Below the pieces are notes generated by a model. That model saw nothing but the letters and a program-made list of their open reading frames with translations, ran no database searches and was not told the origin of the DNA. Shown piece after piece: positions 8,722 through 16,361 of a stretch of 49,177 nucleotides of DNA. The position numbers were made by a program, and so were the translations under genes. Origin of the DNA: CAYZWU01 sp964482235 (GTDB lineage Bacteria > Planctomycetota > B15-G4 > CAYZWU01); assembly GCA_964482235.1 (NCBI GenBank), contig CAYZWU010000040.1, forward strand, positions 1-49,177, read 5' to 3'. Each line of letters opens with the position of its first letter. Within the stretch, counting starts at the first letter, position 1.

Positions 8722-9234
8722 TCAATTACTGCTTCCGCCTGCGCCTCTTCGTGCCACAGCCATGATCTCGATGGAAACATCTTTCGGCAGTCTGGCGACC
8801 TGCAGGGCTGCCCGCGCTGGGAAGTTGCTCGTGAAATAATCTTCATAGATCGAGTTGACCACGCTGTAATGATCGAGGTTCTTCAAGAAAACCTGAACTT
8901 GCACAATGTCTGCAAAATCCATACCAGCCGCTTCGAGAACAGCTCCGATGTTGTCGAGGACCTGGCGGGTCTCCTTCTCGATGCCGCCGCGTACCAGGCG
9001 CCCCGATTCCGGATCGATGGCGATCTGCCCGCTCAGATAGAGGGTGTCGCCCACAAGGACCGCCTGGCTGTAAGGTCCGATCGCTTCAGGAGCCCCCTGG
9101 GTGGCCACGATCGTCTTGACCGGGATCTCGGCGTCGCAGGCAGGCTGGTTCGCGGCACAGCCGATCAGACTCAGGCCCAGGCAGACCAGAAGCGAAGCCG
9201 TGATTGAATCCTTTGATTTCACTCGTGTCATCAT
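8722..9234 (-). CDS. RidA/YjgF-family protein exported as a lipoprotein
   Basis: 170 aa. The first 25 residues form a lipoprotein signal ending in LSLIGC (Cys26), so the mature protein should be lipid-anchored outside the cytoplasm. Residues 38-165 are a standard RidA domain (VIGPYSQA-type start, SGQIAIDP), including the substrate-binding Arg141 in FPARAA and Glu156 in IEIMAV at the canonical 15-residue distance. RidA enzymes hydrolyse reactive enamines and imines such as 2-aminoacrylate and normally work in the cytoplasm, so the lipobox is odd. The start at 9234 has GGAG seven nt upstream; the frame is open to 9270. It lies 58 nt after the kinase gene and 25 nt before the transglutaminase gene. 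Confidence 0.88.
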   Translation of the reverse strand: MMTRVKSKDSITASLLVCLGLSLIGCAANQPACDAEIPVKTIVATQGAPEAIGPYSQAVLVGDTLYLSGQIAIDPESGRLVRGGIEKETRQVLDNIGAVLEAAGMDFADIVQVQVFLKNLDHYSVVNSIYEDYFTSNFPARAALQVARLPKDVSIEIMAVARRGAGGSSN

Positions 9235-9292
9235 CAAATTTCTCCAAAAATCAATGTGCTGTTTTTTCACAGGAAGGAAGCCCGGGCTCAGC

Positions 9293-12253
9293 TCACCGCT
9301 TCTTCCCGAACGCAGCCGTCACCGTTCGATCCGCCTGTCCGCCTGGCAGCTCCGTCCTGTCGCCCGAGGGCCAGACGATCTCGATCCTGTCGTACTCCGC
9401 CGTCTTGCCGAGCCCGAAATGAACCGATCTGAGCTGCCTGAAATGTCCGGCATGCTGCGCTCCTTGAATCCGCACCCATTTCCGGTCCCCGGCAAACAGT
9501 GTGATCCGGGCGCCCATGGCGTAGGGATCTCCTTTCGGACCCTCGACAAAGACCTTCAGCCAGTGCCCGTCAGCCACGTCGTTCCGGTACAGCCGGTCGA
9601 ACCCGGGATTTCGCCGGACGAGAAGATCGAGATCGCCATCCAGGTCGATGTCGAGCCACGTTCCCCAGCTGACGGAGCTCTGGAGCTCGCGCTCGTCCGC
9701 AAGCCCGAGCTCGCGGGCCACCTCGGTGAAAACAACCCGGCTGCCCTCCATCCCGTCGTTGCGAAGGAGCTGGTCACGGGCTGATGAATAGCCTATGAAC
9801 ACGTCCGTGTCGCCGTCCAGATCGAAATCGATCAGGGCGACGGAAGCCACCTGCTTGGCCTTTGCCGGATTCGCTCCCTCTTCCCAGGCATCAAAGAAGG
9901 TACCTCCCTTTCGCCCGAGGTAGAGAATCGGTGGAATGGTCCCGTAGACCACGTCGACGATCCCGTCACCGTTCACGTCACCGGCCGCCGCCTTGGAACA
10001 GAAGTCGCCGCTCTTCCGCATCGTCAGGCCGACGTCTGCGCTGACATCGTCGAAACGGGGAATGCCCTCCTCGTCATTGCCCCTGTTGCGGAGAACGCGC
10101 GGCGGCCCCACGTTCATGCTTTCTTCCTTGCCCCAGTGGCCCGCCTCGACGATGTCGAGCCGCCCGTCCCTGTCCAGGTCGACCCAGACCACGCCCAGGG
10201 TGCGGTGGTGGCTGCTGCGGGAGGTCGGCAGCGCAACTCCCGATTTCATTCCGGCTTCCCTGAACGACACGTTGCCGGAGGAATCCGTTTCCAGGAGAAA
10301 GAGATAGTTGCTGCAATCGGCTCCGCCCTTGGTGTCGCACATCACCAGGATGTCGGCCGATCGATCGCCGTTGACGTCGGCCATCGAGAGGAATCGCGGC
10401 GCCCGCCCGGGATCGAGGCTTGCCACATCGATGCGGCGATAATTGTCCTTACCTGCCAGCGCTCCCTCGAGACGCATGAGCGGCGGCTTCTGGATCAGGA
10501 GAAGGATGTCCATCCCGCCGTCGCCGTCGAGATCGGACCAGCGGCACTGCTTCACCGTTTCACCCGCATCGAGAGGACGGTCGAAGGGGAACTCGGAGGA
10601 GAGATACTCGCCGTCCCGATAGGTTGCCAGCCGCCAGCCGAACCGGAAGTGCGACAGCACGGTGAAGCAGCGCTCGGGAAACTCCCTGCCCTGATAGAGG
10701 ATCGTGGGCCTCTGGCCCGGCGCCTTCTCGGAGATCACGGCGGAGTTCACGAAGAACGGCTCGACCTGAAGGAGAGGGGCGATGTCCGGCATGGCCAGGT
10801 CGGTCTGGCGCGCCAGCAGGTCGAGGGCATGGGAGCGCACGGCGAGCGACGCGGCATCGATCCGCATGTCGGCGCCGCGATCCATGCCGCCGCCCATGAG
10901 AGCGAACCGTCTCGCCTGCACCCTGTATCGCTGGCCGTCTGTGGAGGCCAGGTCCCAGGCGTCGTCCATGCAGTTCACGTATTCGGGGCGCGAGATCAGA
11001 AAGGCGTTGTCGCTGCCGTGCATGATCTCCTGGAGCCTGTAGTTCTTGTAGAACATGTGGCCCACGCGAATGCCCACGACAAGAAGAATGCAGACCGTCA
11101 AGGCGATGGGAAGCCAGACGTTTCTCCTCACCCATCCGATGCAGAGGCTGGCCGCGCCTGGAGGGCGGGTCCGGGTCCTCTCGTTCCGCGCGAAGCGGTC
11201 GAGCTCCTCGGCCAGCTCCCTGGCGTCCTTGAAGCGCCGGTCGGGATTCCGCTCCATCGCCCTGTGCGTCACGGCGGCGAGCTCGGGCGGGATCGTCGGA
11301 TCGAAGCGCCGTATCGGTGGCGGCCTGCCCTTGAGGATCTTGCCGAAGATGTCGCTGGCCGTCTGGCCCTCGAAGGGAACCCTGAGCGAGAGGACCTCGT
11401 AGAGGGTCACACCGAGGGAATAGATGTCGCTCCGCGGACCGATGTCGTTGCTGGACCGCTTCACCTGCTCGGGCGAGCTGTAGAACGGCGTGCCCAGGAA
11501 CTCCTCGGTGGCCGTGATCGACGAAGCCTGGATGTCGCGGGCCAGGCCGAAATCGGCAAGCCTCGGCGATCCCGATTCATCGATCAGGATGTTGGACGGC
11601 TTGATGTCCCTGTGGACAACGTTGTGCCTGTGGACGTCGGCCAGCCCGCGGGCCACACGGGCGATCACCGAAGCGATGGCGGCGGGCTGGCGCTCGATCA
11701 GATCGTTGTTTCCCTGCCGCCACGACTCGATCACGCGATCGAGGCTCTTTCCCGACACGAAATCCATCACGAAGTAGAGCGACCCGGCCAGCTCTCCCAC
11801 TTCGTGCACATGGACCACGTTGGGGTGATCGAGCTTCTTCAGCGTCTCGGCCTCCCTCAGAAAGCGGCTTCGCGTCCGGTTCTCGGCCGTGTAGAGGCCG
11901 GGGAGGAACTTCATGGCCAGCGGTTCCAGGTCGTCCCGCCGTTCCACCAGGTAGACCACTCCCATCGATCCGCGGCCGATCTCGCGCAGCAGGGTGTACG
12001 GGCCGATGCTCTGGCCGATGGTGGGCGACAGGATGTCGGGTCTCAATCCGGTGATCACCGTGGAGATGGTGGAGAGCTGCTTCAGGAGCTCTTTCCGGAT
12101 GTCCGGGTAGCGCTCGGCGAACTCCTCCGGCGAGGGAGCCTCCCCCTTCTCGCGAAGATCCAGGAATTCCATGACAGCGTCATCGACTCGATCGCTCACT
12201 GCCGTCCCGTTCCGTTTTTCTGGCGGTTTCGAACAGGTTCGATCGTGATGCAC
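9293..12253 (-). CDS. Membrane Ser/Thr protein kinase with FG-GAP and ASPIC/UnbV extracytoplasmic domain
   Basis: A 986-aa receptor-like kinase. After a ~80-residue N-terminal helical region (planctomycete-type EEFAERYPD), a complete Hanks kinase domain spans about 84-355: glycine loop GRGSMG, Lys115, HRDIKPSN (Asp216) and DFG (Asp234). A single membrane helix lies at about 379-398. The remaining ~590 residues contain several FG-GAP/VCBS calcium-binding repeats (for example DLDGDGGMDI, DVNGDRSADI, DLDRDGRLDI, DIDLDGDLDL) forming an integrin-like propeller. The protein ends in an ASPIC/UnbV domain (about 905-980) as in CRTAC1 proteins. This suggests an external ligand sensed by the propeller and relayed to the kinase. 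The start is uncertain: GTG at 12253, or GTG at 12199 (VSDRVDD), without a strong ribosome site at either. It lies 27 nt after the ECF sigma gene. Confidence 0.9.
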   Translation of the reverse strand: MHHDRTCSKPPEKRNGTAVSDRVDDAVMEFLDLREKGEAPSPEEFAERYPDIRKELLKQLSTISTVITGLRPDILSPTIGQSIGPYTLLREIGRGSMGVVYLVERRDDLEPLAMKFLPGLYTAENRTRSRFLREAETLKKLDHPNVVHVHEVGELAGSLYFVMDFVSGKSLDRVIESWRQGNNDLIERQPAAIASVIARVARGLADVHRHNVVHRDIKPSNILIDESGSPRLADFGLARDIQASSITATEEFLGTPFYSSPEQVKRSSNDIGPRSDIYSLGVTLYEVLSLRVPFEGQTASDIFGKILKGRPPPIRRFDPTIPPELAAVTHRAMERNPDRRFKDARELAEELDRFARNERTRTRPPGAASLCIGWVRRNVWLPIALTVCILLVVGIRVGHMFYKNYRLQEIMHGSDNAFLISRPEYVNCMDDAWDLASTDGQRYRVQARRFALMGGGMDRGADMRIDAASLAVRSHALDLLARQTDLAMPDIAPLLQVEPFFVNSAVISEKAPGQRPTILYQGREFPERCFTVLSHFRFGWRLATYRDGEYLSSEFPFDRPLDAGETVKQCRWSDLDGDGGMDILLLIQKPPLMRLEGALAGKDNYRRIDVASLDPGRAPRFLSMADVNGDRSADILVMCDTKGGADCSNYLFLLETDSSGNVSFREAGMKSGVALPTSRSSHHRTLGVVWVDLDRDGRLDIVEAGHWGKEESMNVGPPRVLRNRGNDEEGIPRFDDVSADVGLTMRKSGDFCSKAAAGDVNGDGIVDVVYGTIPPILYLGRKGGTFFDAWEEGANPAKAKQVASVALIDFDLDGDTDVFIGYSSARDQLLRNDGMEGSRVVFTEVARELGLADERELQSSVSWGTWLDIDLDGDLDLLVRRNPGFDRLYRNDVADGHWLKVFVEGPKGDPYAMGARITLFAGDRKWVRIQGAQHAGHFRQLRSVHFGLGKTAEYDRIEIVWPSGDRTELPGGQADRTVTAAFGKKR

Positions 12254-12280
12254 GTCCCGGGTGTTCTTCCCGAACGATGC

Positions 12281-12877
12281 TCACGACAAGATCTTGCCGA
12301 GCGTGGAAAGGGCTTTGAGATAGCGGCGGCGTGCCGTGACGGGCGCCATTCCGGTGGCGTCACCCAGCTCCTTCCAGGTGAGCCTTCCATACTCGCGATA
12401 GAGGAGCACGCGTCTCAGCTCCTCGTCCAGCTTCGCGAGACCTTCCATGACCCGTTCCTGCTCGTCTCTCGATGTCGCCAGGCTGCCCGGATCGCCGATG
12501 CGCGAAGCAGGTTCGAAGGCGTTTTCCCCGTCGAGGCGTACTTCCTGCTCCCGGTTGCGACACTGCCGGGACGCGTGGCGGATCAGATCGACGAGAGTCC
12601 TCTCCGTGGCCGTGCAGAGCCAGGAGAAGAACGCCCCCTCTGTCCGGTATTCGAAGGTGTCGACCTTGCGCAGGACTCGCAGCATGGCCTCCTGGATCAC
12701 GTCGCCCGTGTCATACCTGGGCCGTATCGCAGCAGGAAGCGACCGGTGCACAACAGCGCAGACACGGTCGTAGTACCGTCTCATCAGCCGGTTCAATGCC
12801 TCGCTGTCGCCTTCACGATAAAGGTCGAGAAGAGATTGCGTCGATCTGGGATCCGGACTATCGCCCCCGTGCGGCAT
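12281..12877 (-). CDS. ECF-type RNA polymerase sigma factor
   Basis: 198 aa. Region 2 is recognised at about 20-90 (ALNRLMRRYYDRV, DTGDVIQEAMLRVLRKVDTF) and region 4 at about 140-195 (LDEELRRVLLYREYGRLTWKELGDATGMAPVTARRRYLKAL). The type resembles ECF factors of Planctomycetes that are paired with protein kinases instead of a membrane anti-sigma factor. GGAGG stands 8 nt before ATG. A near-consensus sigma-70 promoter lies 49 nt upstream. The adjacent downstream kinase suggests control by phosphorylation; this is inferred from position and known ECF/kinase pairs. Confidence 0.9.
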   Translation of the reverse strand: MPHGGDSPDPRSTQSLLDLYREGDSEALNRLMRRYYDRVCAVVHRSLPAAIRPRYDTGDVIQEAMLRVLRKVDTFEYRTEGAFFSWLCTATERTLVDLIRHASRQCRNREQEVRLDGENAFEPASRIGDPGSLATSRDEQERVMEGLAKLDEELRRVLLYREYGRLTWKELGDATGMAPVTARRRYLKALSTLGKILS

Positions 12878-12925
12878 CGAAGCCTCCTGCAGCCCTTACG
12901 GTTCATTACCTACCGATAGATTAGC

Positions 12926-12954
12926 ATTATCAGTGACACGATCAGGGAAGTCAA
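12926..12954 (-). promoter_or_regulatory. Sigma-70-like promoter of the sigma/kinase unit
   Basis: On the minus strand TTGACT (12954-12949) and GATAAT (12931-12926) are separated by exactly 17 bp and point towards the ECF sigma gene. Confidence 0.7.
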
Positions 12955-13024
12955 GGAGGGCGGTCCGCGGCCCGGGATTCTCCATTTGCGCCGTGAGCGC
13001 GAGTGCCTGCCGGCAGACGCCCTC

Positions 13025-13052
13025 TTGCCGCAGAGCCCGGCTGCCTCATAAT
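13025..13052 (+). promoter_or_regulatory. Putative ribokinase promoter
   Basis: TTGCCG (13025-13030), a 16-bp spacer and CATAAT (13047-13052) lie 41 bp before the ribokinase start. Confidence 0.5.
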
Positions 13053-13092
13053 GTCGTGCAGGCAATCAACTGTTCCCGAGAGGAAAAGGACC

Positions 13093-13923
13093 ATGAGCAC
13101 GAAGCGCGAGATAACCGTGATCGGCAGCATCAACATCGACCTGGTGATGGAGACGGACCGTCTCCCCTGCGAGGGGGAAACCGTAACGGGCGGAATGTTC
13201 CGCATCGAGCAGGGCGGAAAGGGAGCGAATCAGGCCGTTGCCGCTGCCAGGATGGGCGCGCACGTCAAGTTCATCGGCTGCGTTGGCGACGACGAGCACG
13301 GACGCATGGCCCGGAAGAACCTCGAGAATAACGGGATCGATGTCTCGGCGGTGACCACGGTTCCGGAGCATACCGGGGTCGCGCTGATCTTCGTGGACAG
13401 GTCGGGCAGGAACCTGATCGGAGTGGCGCCGGGCGCCAACTCGCAGGTCGGAGACGCCGGCCGGCATGACATCGCCCTCACCCAGCTCGAGACTCCGTTT
13501 TCCCTCCCCGAGGCCGACATGGTGATCGTCAATCCGTCACCGGCAAGAAAATTCCCGTTGAGCGGCATCGATCTGCTGATCCCCAACGAGATCGAGGTCG
13601 AACAGCTGACCGGCCTGGGGGATCCGGCGGCGGCGGCCAGGGAGCTGGAACGTGACGGAGCCGGTCGCGTCATCATTACTCTTGGCGAGCAAGGAGTATA
13701 CGATAACGGCTTCAAGCCGGCCTTCGAGGTGGAATCCAGGGATACCGTGGGAGCGGGCGACACGTTCGTGGGAGCTCTCGCTGCAGCGATGGCCTGCGGG
13801 GAAGCCGATCCCGTCCGATTCGCCCAGGCGGCCGCTGCTCTCAAATGCAAAAGGCCCGGTGCCCAGAACATCCCGTCCCTCCAGGAGGTAAAGGAATTCC
13901 TGGCCTCCCGGCCAGGTTTCTAA
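13093..13923 (+). CDS. rbsK: Ribokinase (PfkB family carbohydrate kinase)
   Basis: 276 aa. Typical ribokinase features are present: GSINIDLVM at the N-terminus, the GGKGANQA substrate motif (41-48), PNEIEVEQLTG (164-174) and the anion-hole/catalytic motif DTVGAGDTF with Asp223. It phosphorylates ribose (or a related sugar) at O-5 using ATP in the cytoplasm. It is about 25-30 residues shorter than usual, mainly where the helix before VIVNPSPA is reduced (130-150). AGGAAAAGGA precedes ATG 13093, which I choose over the upstream in-frame 13003. No ribose transporter is nearby. Confidence 0.88.
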   Translation: MSTKREITVIGSINIDLVMETDRLPCEGETVTGGMFRIEQGGKGANQAVAAARMGAHVKFIGCVGDDEHGRMARKNLENNGIDVSAVTTVPEHTGVALIFVDRSGRNLIGVAPGANSQVGDAGRHDIALTQLETPFSLPEADMVIVNPSPARKFPLSGIDLLIPNEIEVEQLTGLGDPAAAARELERDGAGRVIITLGEQGVYDNGFKPAFEVESRDTVGAGDTFVGALAAAMACGEADPVRFAQAAAALKCKRPGAQNIPSLQEVKEFLASRPGF

Positions 13924-13962
13924 TTCAAATCAATGAACTATGCTTTACTTTGCCACATGGAC

Positions 13963-13991
13963 TTTACTTTACCTCTCCCGGGTGATAACAT
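13963..13991 (+). promoter_or_regulatory. Putative promoter of the TGA-interrupted secreted protein
   Basis: TTTACT (13963-13968), 17-bp spacer, TAACAT (13986-13991). Each hexamer matches the sigma-70 consensus at 4 of 6 positions. Confidence 0.4.
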
Positions 13992-14055
13992 ATAGAAACC
14001 TGTGGATCACAAGTCACGGAATCCCTGTACCTATCTCTTTATTAGGAGGCCAGCA

Positions 14056-15000
14056 ATGAAGAAACTGTACATTGGACTGGGCTGTCTAGCCCTGCTCCTC
14101 ATCGCGTTCTCTAACCAGGAAGGAGCGGCACAGAATATCGTTCCCAACGGCGGATTCGAGAGCGGCGATCTCGATCCGTGGGTCAAGACCGGGAACCATA
14201 CCTATGGCCGGATGATGAAGTATGACACGAACGGCAACGGCTCGGTGAGCTGGTGCTATCGGAAGATGCCCGGCACCTCTGCCGGCAACGGCGGCTTAAT
14301 CCAGGATGTCGAGCTGATCGGCGGTGTCACGTACGACTTCAGCATGTGCATCGCATACGTTGAAAGCGGGTGAGGTGGTCAGAATGACGGGGGTCGTTAC
14401 GACGTCGAGATCAACGGGGTGTTGATCCTAACTGACAGCTGCGGATATATCGGCAGCGGCGCAAAGCGCAAAACCCTCACAGCCACCTACACACCGACCA
14501 CTTCCGGACTCTACAGCATCGAAGTTTACAATTATCGCAATTCCGCTCCCACCACCTGCATCTACAACTACACGGACGACATCAGGATGGAGCCCCAGAA
14601 CTCCGACATCTCGATGTTTCCCGAAGTCGTGAGCGCGGCGACGGGCGGACAGATCTTCGTCACGCTGGAGCCTGGTGCTTCCTACGCCGGTGAGAACTAC
14701 TTCATGCTCATCAGCCGTGGCAGCACTCCCGGTTTCATGAGAGACGGAGTCCAGGTCAACCTCAACATCGATGACCTGTTCCTCCTCTCCAGGAACCTTG
14801 CCAATGGCGGCATCTTCCAGAACACCATCGGCACCATCGACGCACAGGGATTCGGTTCGCCCAGGATAAATATCCCTGCCAACCTCGACCCGCAATATGT
14901 GGGTCTCAGCATTTTCGTGGCAGGGGTGCACACGACAGCGCCGGGGACCGGCCAGGTGACCTACGCGTACATGCCGGCGATGTTTGACATCATCCCATAG
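14056..15000 (+). CDS. Secreted beta-sandwich protein with one in-frame TGA at codon 106
   Basis: Read through the TGA at 14371-14373 this is a 314-residue protein. It has a signal peptide (1-26, ending GAAQ), a carbohydrate-binding-like jelly-roll (NIVPNGGFESGDLDPW to YTDDIRM, about 27-180) and a C-terminal ~125-residue beta domain (SAATGGQIFVTLEPGASYAGENYF...). That domain is related in pattern to the C-termini of the proteins at 18089 and 24186. The phase before and after the TGA is the same, and the second half of the jelly-roll follows directly (GGQNDGGRYDVEING), so both parts belong to one domain. GGAGG lies upstream of ATG 14056. A strong intrinsic terminator follows at 15050. Readings: selenoprotein or read-through, recent nonsense mutation, or sequencing error. 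Function unknown; probably cell-surface. Confidence 0.75.
14371..14373 (+). other. In-frame TGA codon inside a continuous gene
   Basis: TGA followed by GGT GGT. The frame stays open on both sides (14002-14370 and 14374-15000). Small potential hairpins follow: GTCG-TTA-CGAC at 14393-14403, and a 7-bp perfect stem GATCAAC/GTTGATC at 14409-14427 with loop GGGGT whose loop is 42 nt from the TGA. Confidence 0.7.
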
Positions 15001-15049
15001 CGTCTGATCTGCCCTGGCTACTCAGCCAGGAACGGTGAAGTTACTATTC

Positions 15050-15084
15050 AGCGGTCGTCTCTTTCGGGACGGCCGCTTTTTTTT
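15050..15084 (+). terminator. Intrinsic terminator
   Basis: Stem AGCGGTCGTC / GACGGCCGCT (one G-U pair) with a short loop, followed by eight T at 15077-15084. It ends the transcript of the secreted protein at 14056-15000, which implies transcription through the internal TGA. Confidence 0.85.
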
Positions 15085-15128
15085 CTCTGTTTCCGGTTGA
15101 GCCGGATTCGTTTCGTCAAGAATCCCTC

Positions 15129-16187
15129 TCAATACCAGCCGTTCGCCAGACCCGTTTCATAGAGGGCGGCCACGTTCTCCGGCGGGGTGTTCGGCTGGAT
15201 GTTGTGGCACGGCGCCAGGATGTAGCCTCCGTCGCGGCCGAGGATCTCGATGTTTGCCAGAACCTCCTCCCTGACGGCCTCCCTTTTGCCGAACGGCAGG
15301 GTTTCCTGGTTGTCCACACCGCCGTGAAAGACGACACGGCCTCCGAAATCATCCTTGAGCCCCTTGCGGTCCATGCCGGGACAGCGCCACTGGATCGGAT
15401 TGAGGATGTCGATGCCCGCGTCGATCATGTCGGGAACGATCTCCCTCACCGCCCCGTCGCTGTGAAAGAAGGCGGCCGCTCCGGCGGAGTGCGCCAGGTC
15501 GATCATCTTCTTCATCCGCGGAACGAAGATCGCGCGGATATCGTCCGGCGCCATGAGCAGCCGCTCCTGGGAGCCGAAGTCCTCGGCCACGTAGCAGAGG
15601 TCCACCTTGCCGGGAATCTGCTCGAAGGTCCGCACCGTGTCCTCACGGCAGAAGGCGAACAGCCTGTCTAGGCAGTGGACGACCATCTCCCTTTCGAGCG
15701 CCAGGTCGATGAAGGCCTGATCGAGACCCCGGAGCTGGCAGTACCTGAGAAACGGCTCGGAGCCGCCGCCCTTGACGGGATACTCCTCTCTCCCCACGAT
15801 CTGGCGCGGGATGGAGGAGTAGTCGAACCAGTCGGGCGTCGGCCAGGTGTACTGCTCCTCGATCTCCTCCCATGACGTGAAGCGCGCAAGCGGATTCCCC
15901 ACGCACTCGCAATAGCTTCCCGTCCCGTAGTCCTTCATCTCGAAGCGGCAGCCGAACTCGTCGAACCCCGGTTCGAGAGGAGGGCCGCAGTAGTGCGGTG
16001 CGACGGCCACCACCTTGTCGATGCGCAGCCGCTCGTACATCTCCCAGGCCGTGGCGCAGCGAAGGTGCCGCATCATCATCTCCACGGTCTCTTCCGTTCC
16101 CCAGAAGTCCATGGGAACACGATCGGGCTTGTCGCCGCGCAGCACGGCTTTCCATCGCTCTTTCGGCGTCATCGTCTCCACGGGCAT
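15129..16187 (-). CDS. Uroporphyrinogen decarboxylase (URO-D)-superfamily protein, methyltransferase-like
   Basis: 352 aa, TIM-barrel URO-D/MtaA family. Recognisable blocks: TPKERWKAVLRGDKPDRVP near the N-terminus, FFHSDGAV (about residue 236), ILNPIQW and the terminal LAPCHNIQPNTPPENV. Members of this branch are corrinoid:acceptor methyltransferases or proteins of unknown role in anaerobic C1 metabolism. The second MtaA-type zinc ligand (HxC) is here His-x-Asp with Ser between, so metal binding may differ, and the haem-pathway role is unlikely. GGAG stands 9 nt before ATG 16187. It is divergent from the corrinoid-activator-like gene at 16362, 174 bp away, which supports a corrinoid link. Confidence 0.82.
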   Translation of the reverse strand: MPVETMTPKERWKAVLRGDKPDRVPMDFWGTEETVEMMMRHLRCATAWEMYERLRIDKVVAVAPHYCGPPLEPGFDEFGCRFEMKDYGTGSYCECVGNPLARFTSWEEIEEQYTWPTPDWFDYSSIPRQIVGREEYPVKGGGSEPFLRYCQLRGLDQAFIDLALEREMVVHCLDRLFAFCREDTVRTFEQIPGKVDLCYVAEDFGSQERLLMAPDDIRAIFVPRMKKMIDLAHSAGAAAFFHSDGAVREIVPDMIDAGIDILNPIQWRCPGMDRKGLKDDFGGRVVFHGGVDNQETLPFGKREAVREEVLANIEILGRDGGYILAPCHNIQPNTPPENVAALYETGLANGWY

Positions 16188-16272
16188 CTCGTTGCTCCTT
16201 CGAAGGAGGGAAGCGGTCGCGGCACAGGGAAGCACGATCCTTCGAGGGTGAAAAAAATGTGCCCGGCAGGCA

Positions 16273-16300
16273 ACCATATTCTTCCGCTGTCGCCTGTCGA
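16273..16300 (-). promoter_or_regulatory. Putative promoter of the URO-D-like gene
   Basis: Minus strand TCGACA (16300-16295), 16-bp spacer, TATGGT (16278-16273), about 86 bp before the start. Moderate match only. Confidence 0.35.
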
Positions 16301-16361
16301 AAGAATCCCGCTTGTCCGGAAAGGCTTCACCTTGTGCTTGCCGCTGATGTATCTTGTGTGC

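Noticed and set aside
10136..12919. Long plus-strand open frame of 927 codons opposite the kinase and sigma genes
   Set aside because: It is the antisense shadow of two genes with clear domains. Such long false frames are expected in high-GC DNA, and the product has no recognisable domain.
14419..15000. A separate gene starting at GTG 14419
   Set aside because: It begins inside a jelly-roll domain without a signal peptide and without a good ribosome site.
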